From a virus, in the IMG/VR virus record IMGVR_UViG_3300042987_002388, positions 1 through 33,722 of that record: a DNA stretch of 33,722 bases. The stretch is one strand, 5' to 3'. Within the stretch, counting starts at the first letter, position 1. Every line of letters begins with the position of its first letter. Below, in pieces: positions 21,039-29,072 of this stretch. The notes beneath the pieces were generated by a model. That model made no database searches and was not told where the DNA came from. It was given only the letters and a program-made list of their open reading frames with translations. Made by a program: the position numbers and the translations under genes.

Positions 21039-21935
21039 ATGGGTGGCGGTGGTTCAAAGAAAGTCAAGTACAAGGCTCCTAAAATTCCACAGGATACTTC
21101 ATTCCAGGAGTATTTAAAGTATCAAAAAGAAAGGGAAGCCATTGCCGACCAGCGTGCTGCGGCTGAACGTGCAGAACAAAAAGCGGAAGAAGAAGCGCGG
21201 CGTTCATCTGCTCAACTTGCTTTTGGTGGTTTACGTTCTGGTGTTGAAGCACAGTTGCGTCAAGGTTTAATTACCTATGGTGATGCAACTGGACAGCTTC
21301 GTGATTATGCTGCAAAATATGGCTTGCAGCCTCCAGAGCAAGATGTAGCTTCCTTGACTCAGATGTATACGTCTGAGTTGCTTCCTCAACGTAGGCAGAC
21401 AGGCATCTCCGCAGCGTATGAAGAAATGCTGGGGCGCCAGGCAACACAAGAAGAGTTGCAGAAAGCTACTGAACGTTTTGGCCAGGGTTATTATTCCTCT
21501 GTTCAAGACCTTAGGGATTCTCTCTCTAAGAGTCAGGAATATCAAGATAAATATAATCAGAGTTATCTTGATAACTACTACGACACAATGTTTGGTAAAC
21601 AAACTGTCGATAGTAGCGGCAAACGCACGGGTCAACGTACTTTCAAATTTGACAGCAGTCTTCTGCCTGCTTACACAGACGCAACAAAACAGCGCACTGG
21701 TATTGAGACACCTAAATTCAATGATCAGTTCACTGGTACGCCAACCGAGATTGAAGAGCAGCTTCAGAATGTTCGCGACACCCGTCAGTATCTATACAGT
21801 GCAGGTTTGACTAACTTGCAGGGTGAAATTGATAAAGAAACTCAGAAGCTTAAAAATGAAGGCAGTAAAGAAGTCACTAAGATTGGTGCTGCTGGACAGT
21901 TGTATTCCAACCTTGTCTCTGGTTTCTGGGGATGA
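21039..21935 (+). CDS. virion-module protein with DUF4214-like repeat
   Basis: A 298-residue protein starting MGGGGSKKVKYKAPKIPQD after AAGGAG. Residues 28-55 are a charged helix. Around residues 125-190 lies YEEMLGRQATQEELQKATER, then SSVQDLRDSLSKSQEYQDKY and a repeat of the opening pattern (LDNYYDTMFGK). This is the DUF4214 layout (Y-x-x-LGR-x-x-...-S-x-EY). DUF4214 units are found in secreted and surface proteins and some phage structural proteins. The role here is unknown. Confidence 0.74.
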   Translation: MGGGGSKKVKYKAPKIPQDTSFQEYLKYQKEREAIADQRAAAERAEQKAEEEARRSSAQLAFGGLRSGVEAQLRQGLITYGDATGQLRDYAAKYGLQPPEQDVASLTQMYTSELLPQRRQTGISAAYEEMLGRQATQEELQKATERFGQGYYSSVQDLRDSLSKSQEYQDKYNQSYLDNYYDTMFGKQTVDSSGKRTGQRTFKFDSSLLPAYTDATKQRTGIETPKFNDQFTGTPTEIEEQLQNVRDTRQYLYSAGLTNLQGEIDKETQKLKNEGSKEVTKIGAAGQLYSNLVSGFWG

Positions 21936-21946
21936 ATATAAGTTGC

Positions 21947-21952
21947 TATAAT
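21947..21952 (+). promoter_or_regulatory. possible -10 box before the tandem small genes
   Basis: TATAAT 22 bases upstream of the ATG at 21975, in the 39-base spacer after the DUF4214-like gene. The -35 region is weak (TTTCTG), so this is tentative. Confidence 0.3.
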
Positions 21953-21974
21953 TAATGCAGAGTTCATTATCTAG

Positions 21975-22154
21975 ATGACAGTTACTCCCGGACAGGAAGC
22001 CGCAGCTTCTGACGACTATTTTGATATCAATAAGTTTGAGCAGCTCCTTGGTCGCCTTGAGTCTTCTAAGGGTCGTCAACAGCGCCAGAAATCCCTGGAA
22101 GGTCGTCGCGACATTTATGCTCAAGGTCTTGCTTCAATGATGTCTAACTTCTGA
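21975..22154 (+). CDS. tandem small virion-module protein, copy 1
   Basis: A 59-residue protein: MTVTPGQEAAAS, then DDYFDINKFEQLLGRLESSK and GRQQRQKSLEGRRDIY, ending MMSNF. It is followed after 5 bases by a near-identical gene. Over the last 47 residues the two copies differ at only two positions, while many third codon positions differ. Charged, helical, no known family. Confidence 0.8.
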   Translation: MTVTPGQEAAASDDYFDINKFEQLLGRLESSKGRQQRQKSLEGRRDIYAQGLASMMSNF

Positions 22155-22159
22155 TTACC

Positions 22160-22336
22160 ATGGCAGCTACTCCAACCGGTCAGCCAACTACTGACGACTA
22201 TTTTGATATCAATAAGTTTGAGCAACTTCTCGGCCGCCTTGAAGCCTCTAAAGGTCGTCAACAGCGCCAGAAATCTCTTGAGGGGCGCCGCGACATCTAC
22301 AGTCAAGGTCTTGCTTCCATGATGAGCAACTTCTGA
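22160..22336 (+). CDS. tandem small virion-module protein, copy 2
   Basis: A 58-residue paralogue of the preceding gene (MAATPTGQPTTDDYFDINKF at the start, same MMSNF end). The variable first 12 residues (T-P-x-G-Q type) and the constant core suggest a flexible tail plus a conserved binding helix. It is coupled closely to copy 1. Confidence 0.8.
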   Translation: MAATPTGQPTTDDYFDINKFEQLLGRLEASKGRQQRQKSLEGRRDIYSQGLASMMSNF

Positions 22337-22361
22337 TTTTTTTCTTTATACTTGTTTAGCC

Positions 22362-22610
22362 ATGACCAGTAGTGTTCCAGCCGGTCAAACCGATGTTGAT
22401 GACTGGTTTGATCTAGACAAATATCGTCAGGCTGCTGGCGTGGCTTACGAGTTCTCAAAGAAGAAGATGGAGACAGCTGGTGAACAAGAACGTGAAACCA
22501 TCGGTAAAGGCGCACAAGAACAACGCACTTCCGCTGAACAACAACAGCAGTTCAGACAGTCCGACGAAGCAAGAGATTACGGTCAGGCCCAACGAGCTTA
22601 TCGATATTGA
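22362..22610 (+). CDS. diverged third member of the tandem family
   Basis: An 82-residue protein beginning MTSSVPAGQTDVDDWFDLDK. The opening P-x-GQ...DD-W/Y-FD-x-x-K/KF matches the two genes before it; the rest is a Gln/Glu-rich helix (QRTSAEQQQQFRQSDEARDY). Probably a third, diverged copy. Its last 131 bases overlap the start of the next gene in another frame. Confidence 0.68.
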   Translation: MTSSVPAGQTDVDDWFDLDKYRQAAGVAYEFSKKKMETAGEQERETIGKGAQEQRTSAEQQQQFRQSDEARDYGQAQRAYRY

Positions 22611-23097
22611 ACTCTTTGATGGATGGGTTGACAACCTGGATGCATCAACCCAGGCATCATTTTGTTCTTTTGCAGCCGATAACTACTCTCTGGTAGAAAT
22701 CTATCTCTACTCTAGGTTCCTTGGTTACAAGGGATCTATTTCTGCCTGCGAACTTTGGGTTCAAGATAATTATCCAAAGACTAACCATCGCAAAAAGCTC
22801 TTGTTTGAAATTGAGGAAATGCAAGAGGATATGCGTAAATTACGTGCTGACGTAGAGACAGGCGCAGTAAAACGTGACGCTGGTGTTGCACGCATTGCCT
22901 CCATGCAGAAAGAATTACGTGGGCACATTGATCAGCTAGAGCGGTTTACAATCACCAGGGATAAGAAAGCATTGCTTATGGCGGGAGCCGATCGCGCAAT
23001 TCGCGAATTACTCATTGTGTTTAAAGATGATCCAATTGAGATCCCCCTGGAAGAAGCTGCAATGAGTGTGTGGGCACATATTCAGTTAGACGAATAG
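22480..23097 (+). CDS. probable small terminase subunit
   Basis: A 205-residue protein directly upstream of the terminase block. After a low-complexity start, residues 40-100 form a helical domain (FDGWVDNLDASTQASFCSFA, then YLYSRFLGYKGSISACELWV) like a small-terminase DNA-binding head. Residues 100-155 are a coiled coil (EIEEMQEDMRKLRADVETGA), followed by a C-terminal tail. Small terminases recognise pac/cos DNA and regulate TerL. The start is GTG 22480 with GGAG 7 bases upstream, inside the preceding gene; an even later start is possible. Assignment is by architecture and position. Confidence 0.62.
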   Translation: MNKNVKPSVKAHKNNALPLNNNSSSDSPTKQEITVRPNELIDIELFDGWVDNLDASTQASFCSFAADNYSLVEIYLYSRFLGYKGSISACELWVQDNYPKTNHRKKLLFEIEEMQEDMRKLRADVETGAVKRDAGVARIASMQKELRGHIDQLERFTITRDKKALLMAGADRAIRELLIVFKDDPIEIPLEEAAMSVWAHIQLDE

Positions 23098-23132
23098 GTG
23101 TTTTAAAATAACATTAGTTTTCAAACAAAGTT

Positions 23133-23360
23133 ATGGGCGCAGCTAGACCTTCTCGTCCGATTGGCAGGAGCAATAATCCTCCCACTCCTGGTAGCAATTC
23201 TTCCTATCTTGCTCGCTTGAGAGAAAGGAATGCTCAAAGGGAAGCACTCTTAAAGTCAGGTACACCCTATCGCGATCTTCCAAAGGAATTGCAGTACGCA
23301 GGTCGGTATTCGGGACGAAACCTTGCTCAAACTGGTTACGAACGCATGCTTGGTTCTTGA
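23133..23360 (+). CDS. small basic protein
   Basis: A 75-residue protein, MGAARPSRPIGRSNNPPTPG at the start, with a Pro/Ser/Asn-rich flexible N-terminus, a basic helix (YLARLRERNAQREALLKSG) and a Tyr/Gly/Arg tail. It lies between the probable small and the large terminase. No family is recognised. Confidence 0.65.
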   Translation: MGAARPSRPIGRSNNPPTPGSNSSYLARLRERNAQREALLKSGTPYRDLPKELQYAGRYSGRNLAQTGYERMLGS

Positions 23361-23384
23361 TACGGCCCTGAGTGAGTTTTTAAT

Positions 23385-23537
23385 ATGTCTAAGTCCAAAA
23401 TGCCGCCTCAACTTCTTGAGCACTTCAAGAAAAAAGAAGCCAAGAATGAAGATGGCTCTGAGATGTCAGATAAGGAAAAACGTAAAGCAGCTTTAGATAA
23501 AGCACGCAAATATAAAGAACAAAAGCAGAAAAGTTAA
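23385..23537 (+). CDS. very small Lys/Glu-rich protein
   Basis: A 50-residue frame from ATG 23385 to TAA 23537: MSKSKMPPQLLEHFKKKEAK, then a charged helical tail ending EQKQKS. It fits the gap between the 75-aa gene and terL and keeps the local codon use. The motif MPPQLLEHFKKK reads like short phage peptides that dock on larger proteins. Function is unknown. Confidence 0.65.
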   Translation: MSKSKMPPQLLEHFKKKEAKNEDGSEMSDKEKRKAALDKARKYKEQKQKS

Positions 23538-23574
23538 AAATGCAATAGTATTCAGTCATACCTGATTAACTATT

Positions 23575-25101
23575 GTGCCTACCTATACACATCTTGCTTA
23601 TCGCCGAAACGCACAAGCTGCGGCTTCTCGACAGCAAATCCGTAAACCTCGCAACCTAGAAACATTACAGCAAGCGAGGTCTGATTTTGGTGTGTTTTGC
23701 GATTATGTAGGTAACAAGCCGCCTGCTGAGCACCATAAAGAATGGCATAAACATTTCGTTACCGACCAGGACAGCAGCTGCCTGCTGCGCATTGCTGGTC
23801 CAAATGTTGATCTTCTTGGTCCACGAGGCTCAGCTAAATCCACAGTTCTTGGTTTTCTTACTGCCTGGGCAATCGGGATTCACACCCAAGCCAAGATGCC
23901 GCTGCAGATTTTATACCTTTCTTATACGGTTGATATCGCACGCTCTAAATCTGCAACAATCAAGCGCATCATTAGTAGTAAACGTTATCAAGAGGTTTTT
24001 CCTAACGTTCGTCTGATGAAGAATGTGACCAGCAATGAATACTGGTCTATTGATTACAAGTTTGCTGGTATTGAAAATACAGGTGATGAGCAGTTTACGC
24101 TTTGCGCTGCAGGTCTCAAGGGTTCCGTGACTTCCAAACGTTCACACCTTGTGATGATTGATGACGCCATCAAATCTGCTGCCGACATTGCGAACCCAGA
24201 TATTCGCAAACAAATGCAGGAGAACTGGAATGCTGTTATCTCGCCGACCATGTTTGAAGGAGCCAGGGCCATTTGCCTTGGTACTCGCTTTAGGCATGAC
24301 GACATTCACGCAACTACTTTTAATGAACAAAATAATTGGCGTCAGATTGTTCTTTCTGCCATTCATAACGATCCAGTAACAGGAGAAGAGAAATCTTACT
24401 GGCCCGAGATGTGGTCATTGGACTATCTGAAGGAAAAGAAACGACAAGCACCTATTGCTTTTTCGTTCCAGTACATGAATCAGATCGTTCGCCAGAATGA
24501 ACTTTCTCTTGCTCCTGAGCTTCTTGTTAAAGCAGAGATTTCAACTGAGTTTGACACCTTGGGAATTGGCGTGGACCTCTCAGCTGGGACTAAAGAGAAG
24601 AATGATTACACCGTCATGATTCTCGGTGGACGCATCGGTGATCGAATCCACATCATTGATTACAGGCGCATGCGCGTCATGGGTAACCTTGAAAAGCTTG
24701 ACGCTCTTAAAGAATTGTTAAATGATTGGTCTATTCTCGGTCGTGATGATAATGGCAATTACTTTCCGACTCATTCAACTTGTGACATCTGGTCGGAAGC
24801 GGTCCAGTATCAAGCGTCTCTTGAGGCAGACTTTAAGAGGGTCTGCCTGAATAACGAATCTCTCTATAACTTAATCTGGCATCCTGTCAAAGGTTTCCGT
24901 GCAGATAAATTGGCACGATTCCGTGGAATTATGGGTATGTTTGAAGATCGCAAAATTATCTTCAACCGATATCGTAATTTCACAACCTTATTTGAAGAGC
25001 TTACTAACTTTGGGGTTAGTAGTCATGACGATTGCGTTGATGCTCTCGTTTGGTTGGTTACAGGACTGGCGCGAAAAGGTCAACTTCATCTTGATTACTA
25101 A
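23575..25101 (+). CDS. terL: terminase large subunit
   Basis: The 508-residue packaging motor, an ATPase plus nuclease. Walker A is GPRGSAKST (residues 82-90), Walker B HLVMIDDA (191-198) with the acidic pair, and the coupling/C-motif region follows at ICLGTRFRHDD. The RNase H-like nuclease has GVDLSAGTKEKNDYT (first acid Asp334) and closes with HDDCVDALVW (Asp485, Asp486, Asp489). Length is normal. The start is GTG at 23575; no ATG in a better place was found. It sits between the small terminase and the portal as usual. Confidence 0.97.
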   Translation: MPTYTHLAYRRNAQAAASRQQIRKPRNLETLQQARSDFGVFCDYVGNKPPAEHHKEWHKHFVTDQDSSCLLRIAGPNVDLLGPRGSAKSTVLGFLTAWAIGIHTQAKMPLQILYLSYTVDIARSKSATIKRIISSKRYQEVFPNVRLMKNVTSNEYWSIDYKFAGIENTGDEQFTLCAAGLKGSVTSKRSHLVMIDDAIKSAADIANPDIRKQMQENWNAVISPTMFEGARAICLGTRFRHDDIHATTFNEQNNWRQIVLSAIHNDPVTGEEKSYWPEMWSLDYLKEKKRQAPIAFSFQYMNQIVRQNELSLAPELLVKAEISTEFDTLGIGVDLSAGTKEKNDYTVMILGGRIGDRIHIIDYRRMRVMGNLEKLDALKELLNDWSILGRDDNGNYFPTHSTCDIWSEAVQYQASLEADFKRVCLNNESLYNLIWHPVKGFRADKLARFRGIMGMFEDRKIIFNRYRNFTTLFEELTNFGVSSHDDCVDALVWLVTGLARKGQLHLDY

Positions 25102-25130
25102 ACTTAGAATTAAAGAAAATACTTACTTCA

Positions 25131-25424
25131 GTGGGACCCGAATACTTAGGCGTTGTTGTTGCCGTCGTTTTGTCTTCCTTCAGTGGGGGAAGCTGGGCCA
25201 TGACTAGAATCATGGTACGCCACAAGGAACGGATTGAGGAAACAACTAAATACACCATTGAACAAAAAAATAGAATTGATGCCTTGGAAAATCAAATAAA
25301 TCGAATGCCTTTGGATTATGTGTTAAAAGTGGATTTCCTTCGGGAAATCCAAGATATGCATGAAAATTTTAGGCAAATCAATAATAAACTTGATAAGCTA
25401 ATGGAGAGACTTTTTTCAAAATGA
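25131..25424 (+). CDS. membrane-anchored coiled-coil protein
   Basis: A 97-residue protein starting with GTG (MGPEYLGVVVAVVLSSFSGG): one hydrophobic span at residues 5-25, then a charged coiled coil (KERIEETTKYTIEQKNRIDA, and FRQINNKLDKLMERL). The topology resembles small phage proteins annotated as holin-associated, spanin-like or simply conserved hypothetical in cyanophages. Its stop overlaps the next start (ATGA). A lysis role is possible but unproven. Confidence 0.68.
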   Translation: MGPEYLGVVVAVVLSSFSGGSWAMTRIMVRHKERIEETTKYTIEQKNRIDALENQINRMPLDYVLKVDFLREIQDMHENFRQINNKLDKLMERLFSK

Positions 25425-25600
25425 GCGGCATCCTTGAAGTTCAAGAGGACGAGAACGGAGATCTCTTCCTTGTGTTTCCTGATGAACTGATTGAAGAGCT
25501 TGGCTGGGAAGAAGGCGATGTCCTTGATTGGAGTTTTAAATTTGGAGGTATTGTCCTTTCCAAGGTCAACGACCATCGCTACGAGGTCATAGAAGAGTAA
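25421..25600 (+). CDS. AbrB/MazE-like small protein
   Basis: A 59-residue protein: MSGILEVQEDENGDLFLVFP, then DELIEELGWEEGDVLDWSF. The order beta strand, P-x-E-L, LGW-x-x-GD-x-L-x-W is that of the swapped-hairpin AbrB/SpoVT fold (MazE-like), here acidic, as I recall from short proteins in many cyanophages. Acidic charge argues against direct DNA binding. ATGA overlap with the upstream gene. Confidence 0.7.
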   Translation: MSGILEVQEDENGDLFLVFPDELIEELGWEEGDVLDWSFKFGGIVLSKVNDHRYEVIEE

Positions 25601-25662
25601 AATAAAAAATAAGGGTTTAAGTTGAGTTCAACTTTGCTATCATCTGTTAAACGGTATTCATA

Positions 25663-28014
25663 ATGTCTGGAGACGCTAGAACCCGACTTAAAGAAATCAT
25701 CGACTCCTATCTTGAAAAAGATGGGACAACCATGATCGATACAGGGGTTGTCGCCTCTCATCTTGCTCAGATGAAGTTATTTGGCATCCGCCAGGGTGTT
25801 GAGTTTTTCCCTTCTCAAGATAACTTCGGTAATCAACGCAAAGACTTTATTGATCGCGTACTCAAATACAATCAGATTGATACTCGCTTAGATTCTATTT
25901 GGGATTACTTTCTGTGTGATGGCCAAGGAATTTTTTACGTTCGCCCAACGCAAAACAATTATCGTCTGTATTATTTTCGTAAGCATGAATATCGTAGCTT
26001 TTACAACATTGATGGCGAGCTTGATGAAGTTGTAATCATCTACAGCTATAAGGTAAGAAAGGGCTTTGGTTACCAGCAGGATCTTGGCGATTCAAACCTT
26101 ACGGGTCAACTTGGTTCACAACAAGGTAGCAGGCGATATATCAGGCTTTCTATCAAACGAAAAACTATTGAGGAAGTCCACTCAGAAGGTGAGATTTCTT
26201 TTGATACAAATTACCAAAGCATTCAAGGTAGAACCAAGACATTCCGCAATACTTTAGGTTTTATTCCTTGTGTTGAGATCTTCAATAACCCTAAGGGATT
26301 TTCAACAGAAGGCACGGGCGAGTTTGATGCATTAGCTAACCATATCTGTACGCATGACGAAATGGTTCGCACCATGCGCAAGAACGTACAGTTCTTTGGT
26401 AATCCAACTCTTCTTTCCTCCAGGCCGAAGACAGACCTGATGGAAGCAGGTGGCGACGCTGTTGTTCAACGTCCTTCTATTGCAGCAAATTCAGGTTTTG
26501 CTGGTCCTTCTCCGTTATCGCAATCCCGGTTTAAGTCGGATCCGGTATCACGAGGAATGGATGGTCAGATTCGTGTGCCACGTGTTATTGCAAACCTGGA
26601 ACCAAATGACCGAGTTGGTTATATTGTTCCCGATGCAATTACTGGTGACCAAAACTCTTTTGCTCGTCAATATCGAGAAGAGATTCGCACTGCATTAGGT
26701 GGTGTTGATGAGCTTTCTATTTCTGCTGGTGTTACTGCAACAGAATATAAATCACTCTTTGGTCGTGTTGCCGCAACATCCAAGAAAAAAGCAAATGCTA
26801 TTTATTCGTATGGCATCTGTCGTTGTCTTGAGTTAATCATTTATCAAGAAGAGCGTTTATTCAGGGAAACCTTAGCTGCTGGTGCAGGTTTGGAGAAACC
26901 CCTGGAACTTCCAGAAGGTGCTTCTGATGAAGAAGTTAGGATGTATGAAGAAGCACTTAACGCCTTCAATGATCAAGTTAAACAATTGATGATGGCTTGC
27001 TTAAAAACTGAGCAAATACCTCCAGGTGTGCTCGGTTTAATTCCTGATGGTGATGTTACTTGTTTATGGCGTTGGCTTGGTCCTGTGTATGAAGAATCTA
27101 CGCAGGATATTCTCAACAACTCCATTGTTGTACGAAACCTTCAGGAATTAGGTGTTGATAGCATTGAAGCACTGAAATACCTCTTCCCGTCTAAAACGGA
27201 TGAGGAGCGGGCCGCGATGCTATCGGGGTTCCCGTTCAGGATGGTGAATGAATTGCAGAGTGCATATTCTCAATTCGCTCGCCTTGTGGGGGGAATGATG
27301 CAGACTCCCCACCCGCAGTCACCAGATTTACCGATGGCTGCGGATCCGCGATTGGATTTGACACCATATCTGTATCGCACTTTAGAAGCTCTACAAAAGG
27401 AGATGAGTTATGCAGGACGCTACCGTCCAATCGATCCCACAGACGAGCCAAGTACCAGCGGCCGTCGCTCCGAGCAGCTACGTGGCACCAGCCCCAAGCT
27501 ACCAGGCGGCACCGGTGCAGCAGGCTCCGGTGGCTTATCAGGTGGGTACCAGTTACCCCCAAGCGGTACCTCAGGCGGCCCCCAGCTACCAATCCAGCCC
27601 TATTCAGTACGCCCCCCAATCCCCATCGGAGGCGCCGTCCAGCAACCCATGGGAATCGGCGTTCAACAAGGTGGTGAACCTGCTGAGCGCACCAGTCCCA
27701 TCCCCGTTCCAGGGTCAACCATCGACAGCGCCGAGTCAGTTTACCCCGGCCAATTACGGCCTGCCCAGCAGCCCAGCTACGCAACCATCGGCTCCGCAGA
27801 CTTGGTCTCCCAACCAGGATTACTCGCCCAACTATTCCCAAACCTCCTCGACTCCATCCTTGGAGGAAATCGCGGATTACGTGGGGATGAGTCAGGACAG
27901 CCGCCAAGTGGTGGACGCGTTCGGGATCGAAGCTCCGGCAGTGCTGAACGAGTACGCCCTCCAGCTGGAGGCGATGCTGGACAGCGCCGTCGAGTGGGGA
28001 AATCGCGCAGCTAA
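25663..28014 (+). CDS. portal protein with long C-terminal extension
   Basis: A 783-codon frame following the terminase. The first ~590 residues read as a portal: N-terminal helices (LKEIIDSYLEKDGTTMIDTG), a beta-rich wing (NNYRLYYFRKHEYRSFYNID), the stem-like helix region (YKSLFGRVAATSKKKANAIY) and a crown of helices. From about residue 583 the frame overlaps the next gene and becomes Gly/Pro/Ser/Gln-rich (GGTGAAGSGGLSGGYQLPPS), ending in an Arg-rich tail. The portal forms the 12-mer vertex for DNA entry. Whether the last 200 residues are part of the working protein is uncertain. Confidence 0.85.
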   Translation: MSGDARTRLKEIIDSYLEKDGTTMIDTGVVASHLAQMKLFGIRQGVEFFPSQDNFGNQRKDFIDRVLKYNQIDTRLDSIWDYFLCDGQGIFYVRPTQNNYRLYYFRKHEYRSFYNIDGELDEVVIIYSYKVRKGFGYQQDLGDSNLTGQLGSQQGSRRYIRLSIKRKTIEEVHSEGEISFDTNYQSIQGRTKTFRNTLGFIPCVEIFNNPKGFSTEGTGEFDALANHICTHDEMVRTMRKNVQFFGNPTLLSSRPKTDLMEAGGDAVVQRPSIAANSGFAGPSPLSQSRFKSDPVSRGMDGQIRVPRVIANLEPNDRVGYIVPDAITGDQNSFARQYREEIRTALGGVDELSISAGVTATEYKSLFGRVAATSKKKANAIYSYGICRCLELIIYQEERLFRETLAAGAGLEKPLELPEGASDEEVRMYEEALNAFNDQVKQLMMACLKTEQIPPGVLGLIPDGDVTCLWRWLGPVYEESTQDILNNSIVVRNLQELGVDSIEALKYLFPSKTDEERAAMLSGFPFRMVNELQSAYSQFARLVGGMMQTPHPQSPDLPMAADPRLDLTPYLYRTLEALQKEMSYAGRYRPIDPTDEPSTSGRRSEQLRGTSPKLPGGTGAAGSGGLSGGYQLPPSGTSGGPQLPIQPYSVRPPIPIGGAVQQPMGIGVQQGGEPAERTSPIPVPGSTIDSAESVYPGQLRPAQQPSYATIGSADLVSQPGLLAQLFPNLLDSILGGNRGLRGDESGQPPSGGRVRDRSSGSAERVRPPAGGDAGQRRRVGKSRS

Positions 28015-28378
28015 TGTCATCCAGGGCTACGCCAATTTCGCCGTTAACGAACATCAGGAAAACCTGGCGTACAACGAAATCCTCACCAACCCAGATATTC
28101 TCAGTGATTACACGCTGAAGTTCTTTGGTCCGGAAGGCCCGTATCCTGTGTACGAAAACGAAGCTCAACTTGAGACTCGTGGTTATCCAACCCAAGCTGT
28201 TCAACAGCCGCAGATTGCCAATTTCCCTGCACCTCCTGCTGCTACCGCACCTCAACAACCCGAGAACTTCTGGGGCACATTCAGTGAAATCATGAATCGT
28301 GATCCACAGAATGCCTGGCGCGTTCTGAATCAAGCCCAGCCTCAAGTTGTTGCTAATAAACTTCTTGTGATGGAGTGA
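27410..28378 (+). CDS. probable scaffolding protein, starts inside the portal frame
   Basis: A 322-residue protein lying between portal and major capsid protein, where scaffolds normally lie. The N-terminal 130 residues are Pro/Ser/Ala/Gln-rich (PAPSYQAAPVQQAPVAYQVG). A helical, acidic core follows (EEIADYVGMSQDSRQVVDAF, then AVLNEYALQLEAMLDSAVEW), with a flexible linker and a short C-terminal helix. Disordered arms around a helical core fit a scaffold. The start ATG 27410 has AAGGAG 7 bases before it, so initiation inside the portal gene is well supported; the overlap is 605 bases. Confidence 0.72.
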   Translation: MQDATVQSIPQTSQVPAAVAPSSYVAPAPSYQAAPVQQAPVAYQVGTSYPQAVPQAAPSYQSSPIQYAPQSPSEAPSSNPWESAFNKVVNLLSAPVPSPFQGQPSTAPSQFTPANYGLPSSPATQPSAPQTWSPNQDYSPNYSQTSSTPSLEEIADYVGMSQDSRQVVDAFGIEAPAVLNEYALQLEAMLDSAVEWGNRAANVIQGYANFAVNEHQENLAYNEILTNPDILSDYTLKFFGPEGPYPVYENEAQLETRGYPTQAVQQPQIANFPAPPAATAPQQPENFWGTFSEIMNRDPQNAWRVLNQAQPQVVANKLLVME

Positions 28379-28382
28379 AGCC

Positions 28383-28967
28383 ATGCGTGGCACTCTTAAA
28401 TATGGCGTACCCATTGCCGCTGGTTTAGCCACGGGTGGGTATGCCCTTTCTCAGGCAAATGAGGATCCAGGCTCTGCAGTCCTTGCAGGCGCCGCTGGTG
28501 GCCTTGGTGGCGCAGCCGGTTTACTCGGGGCTCGCGCACTTGCTGGTAAATATAATCCCGCTTTAATTGCTTCGGCACAAAAGCGAGTTACTCAGCTTGG
28601 CAACAAAATCGGTGACGTAGCTCGTGATCTTCCAGAAGAAAGCCTGCGTCGCAAGGGTTTAAATATTGCCGCAGACGTTACTTCTGCTGTCGATACTCGT
28701 TTATTCGGCAGTCCATTAGCTGGGGTCTCTGCTGGTATTCCTTTCCCAAGTCAAGGTGTTCAACGTAACATTGGCAAAGGACTCGGGGCTGCTTTAGTTC
28801 CGGCTTCTGCGGCCGCTGCCGGACTTGGTGGTGTAGCACTTGGTGCCATTCCTGGCTCCATGGGTGTACCAGGTTTTATGCAGGGTGGCGTTGTTGATCC
28901 TGAAGCTTACGGCTCTAGTAATTCCCCTGGTGCACAATATAAAGCACCAACGATGCAGTACCGGTGA
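28383..28967 (+). CDS. Ala/Gly-rich glycine-zipper protein
   Basis: A 194-residue protein starting MRGTLKYGVPIAAGLATGGY. Two hydrophobic small-residue regions (residues 8-55, with LAGAAGGLGGAAGLLGARAL, and residues about 133-165) flank a polar helical middle. The start is four bases after the previous stop. It is of the same composition class as the proteins at 17578-21027, though placed between scaffold and capsid genes; a head-internal or ejected protein is likely (inference). Confidence 0.72.
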   Translation: MRGTLKYGVPIAAGLATGGYALSQANEDPGSAVLAGAAGGLGGAAGLLGARALAGKYNPALIASAQKRVTQLGNKIGDVARDLPEESLRRKGLNIAADVTSAVDTRLFGSPLAGVSAGIPFPSQGVQRNIGKGLGAALVPASAAAAGLGGVALGAIPGSMGVPGFMQGGVVDPEAYGSSNSPGAQYKAPTMQYR

Positions 28968-29004
28968 TAAATAAATTACCGGCTGCTAAAATTTGTGTTA
29001 GATA

Positions 29005-29062
29005 AGACATAATAATGTCTGAATCTTTCACCCGATAAAAACACTTCCTGCGACACTGGAGG
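29005..29062 (+). promoter_or_regulatory. leader of the major capsid gene with stem-loop and strong RBS
   Basis: AGACAT, loop AATA, ATGTCT (29005-29020) form a small perfect stem. GGAGG at 29058-29062 lies 10 bases before the GTG start. This is the strongest Shine-Dalgarno sequence noted in the window, in keeping with high expression. The 105-base spacer shows no gene; no certain promoter was identified. Confidence 0.55.
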
Positions 29063-29072
29063 ATAAACTAAA

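Noticed and set aside
27236-28432. 398-codon leftward open frame opposite portal end and scaffold
   Set aside because: Antisense to two well-supported genes, in a GC-rich patch where stops are rare; the product is Arg/Trp/His-rich without any fold-like pattern and has no ribosome site or neighbour on its strand.
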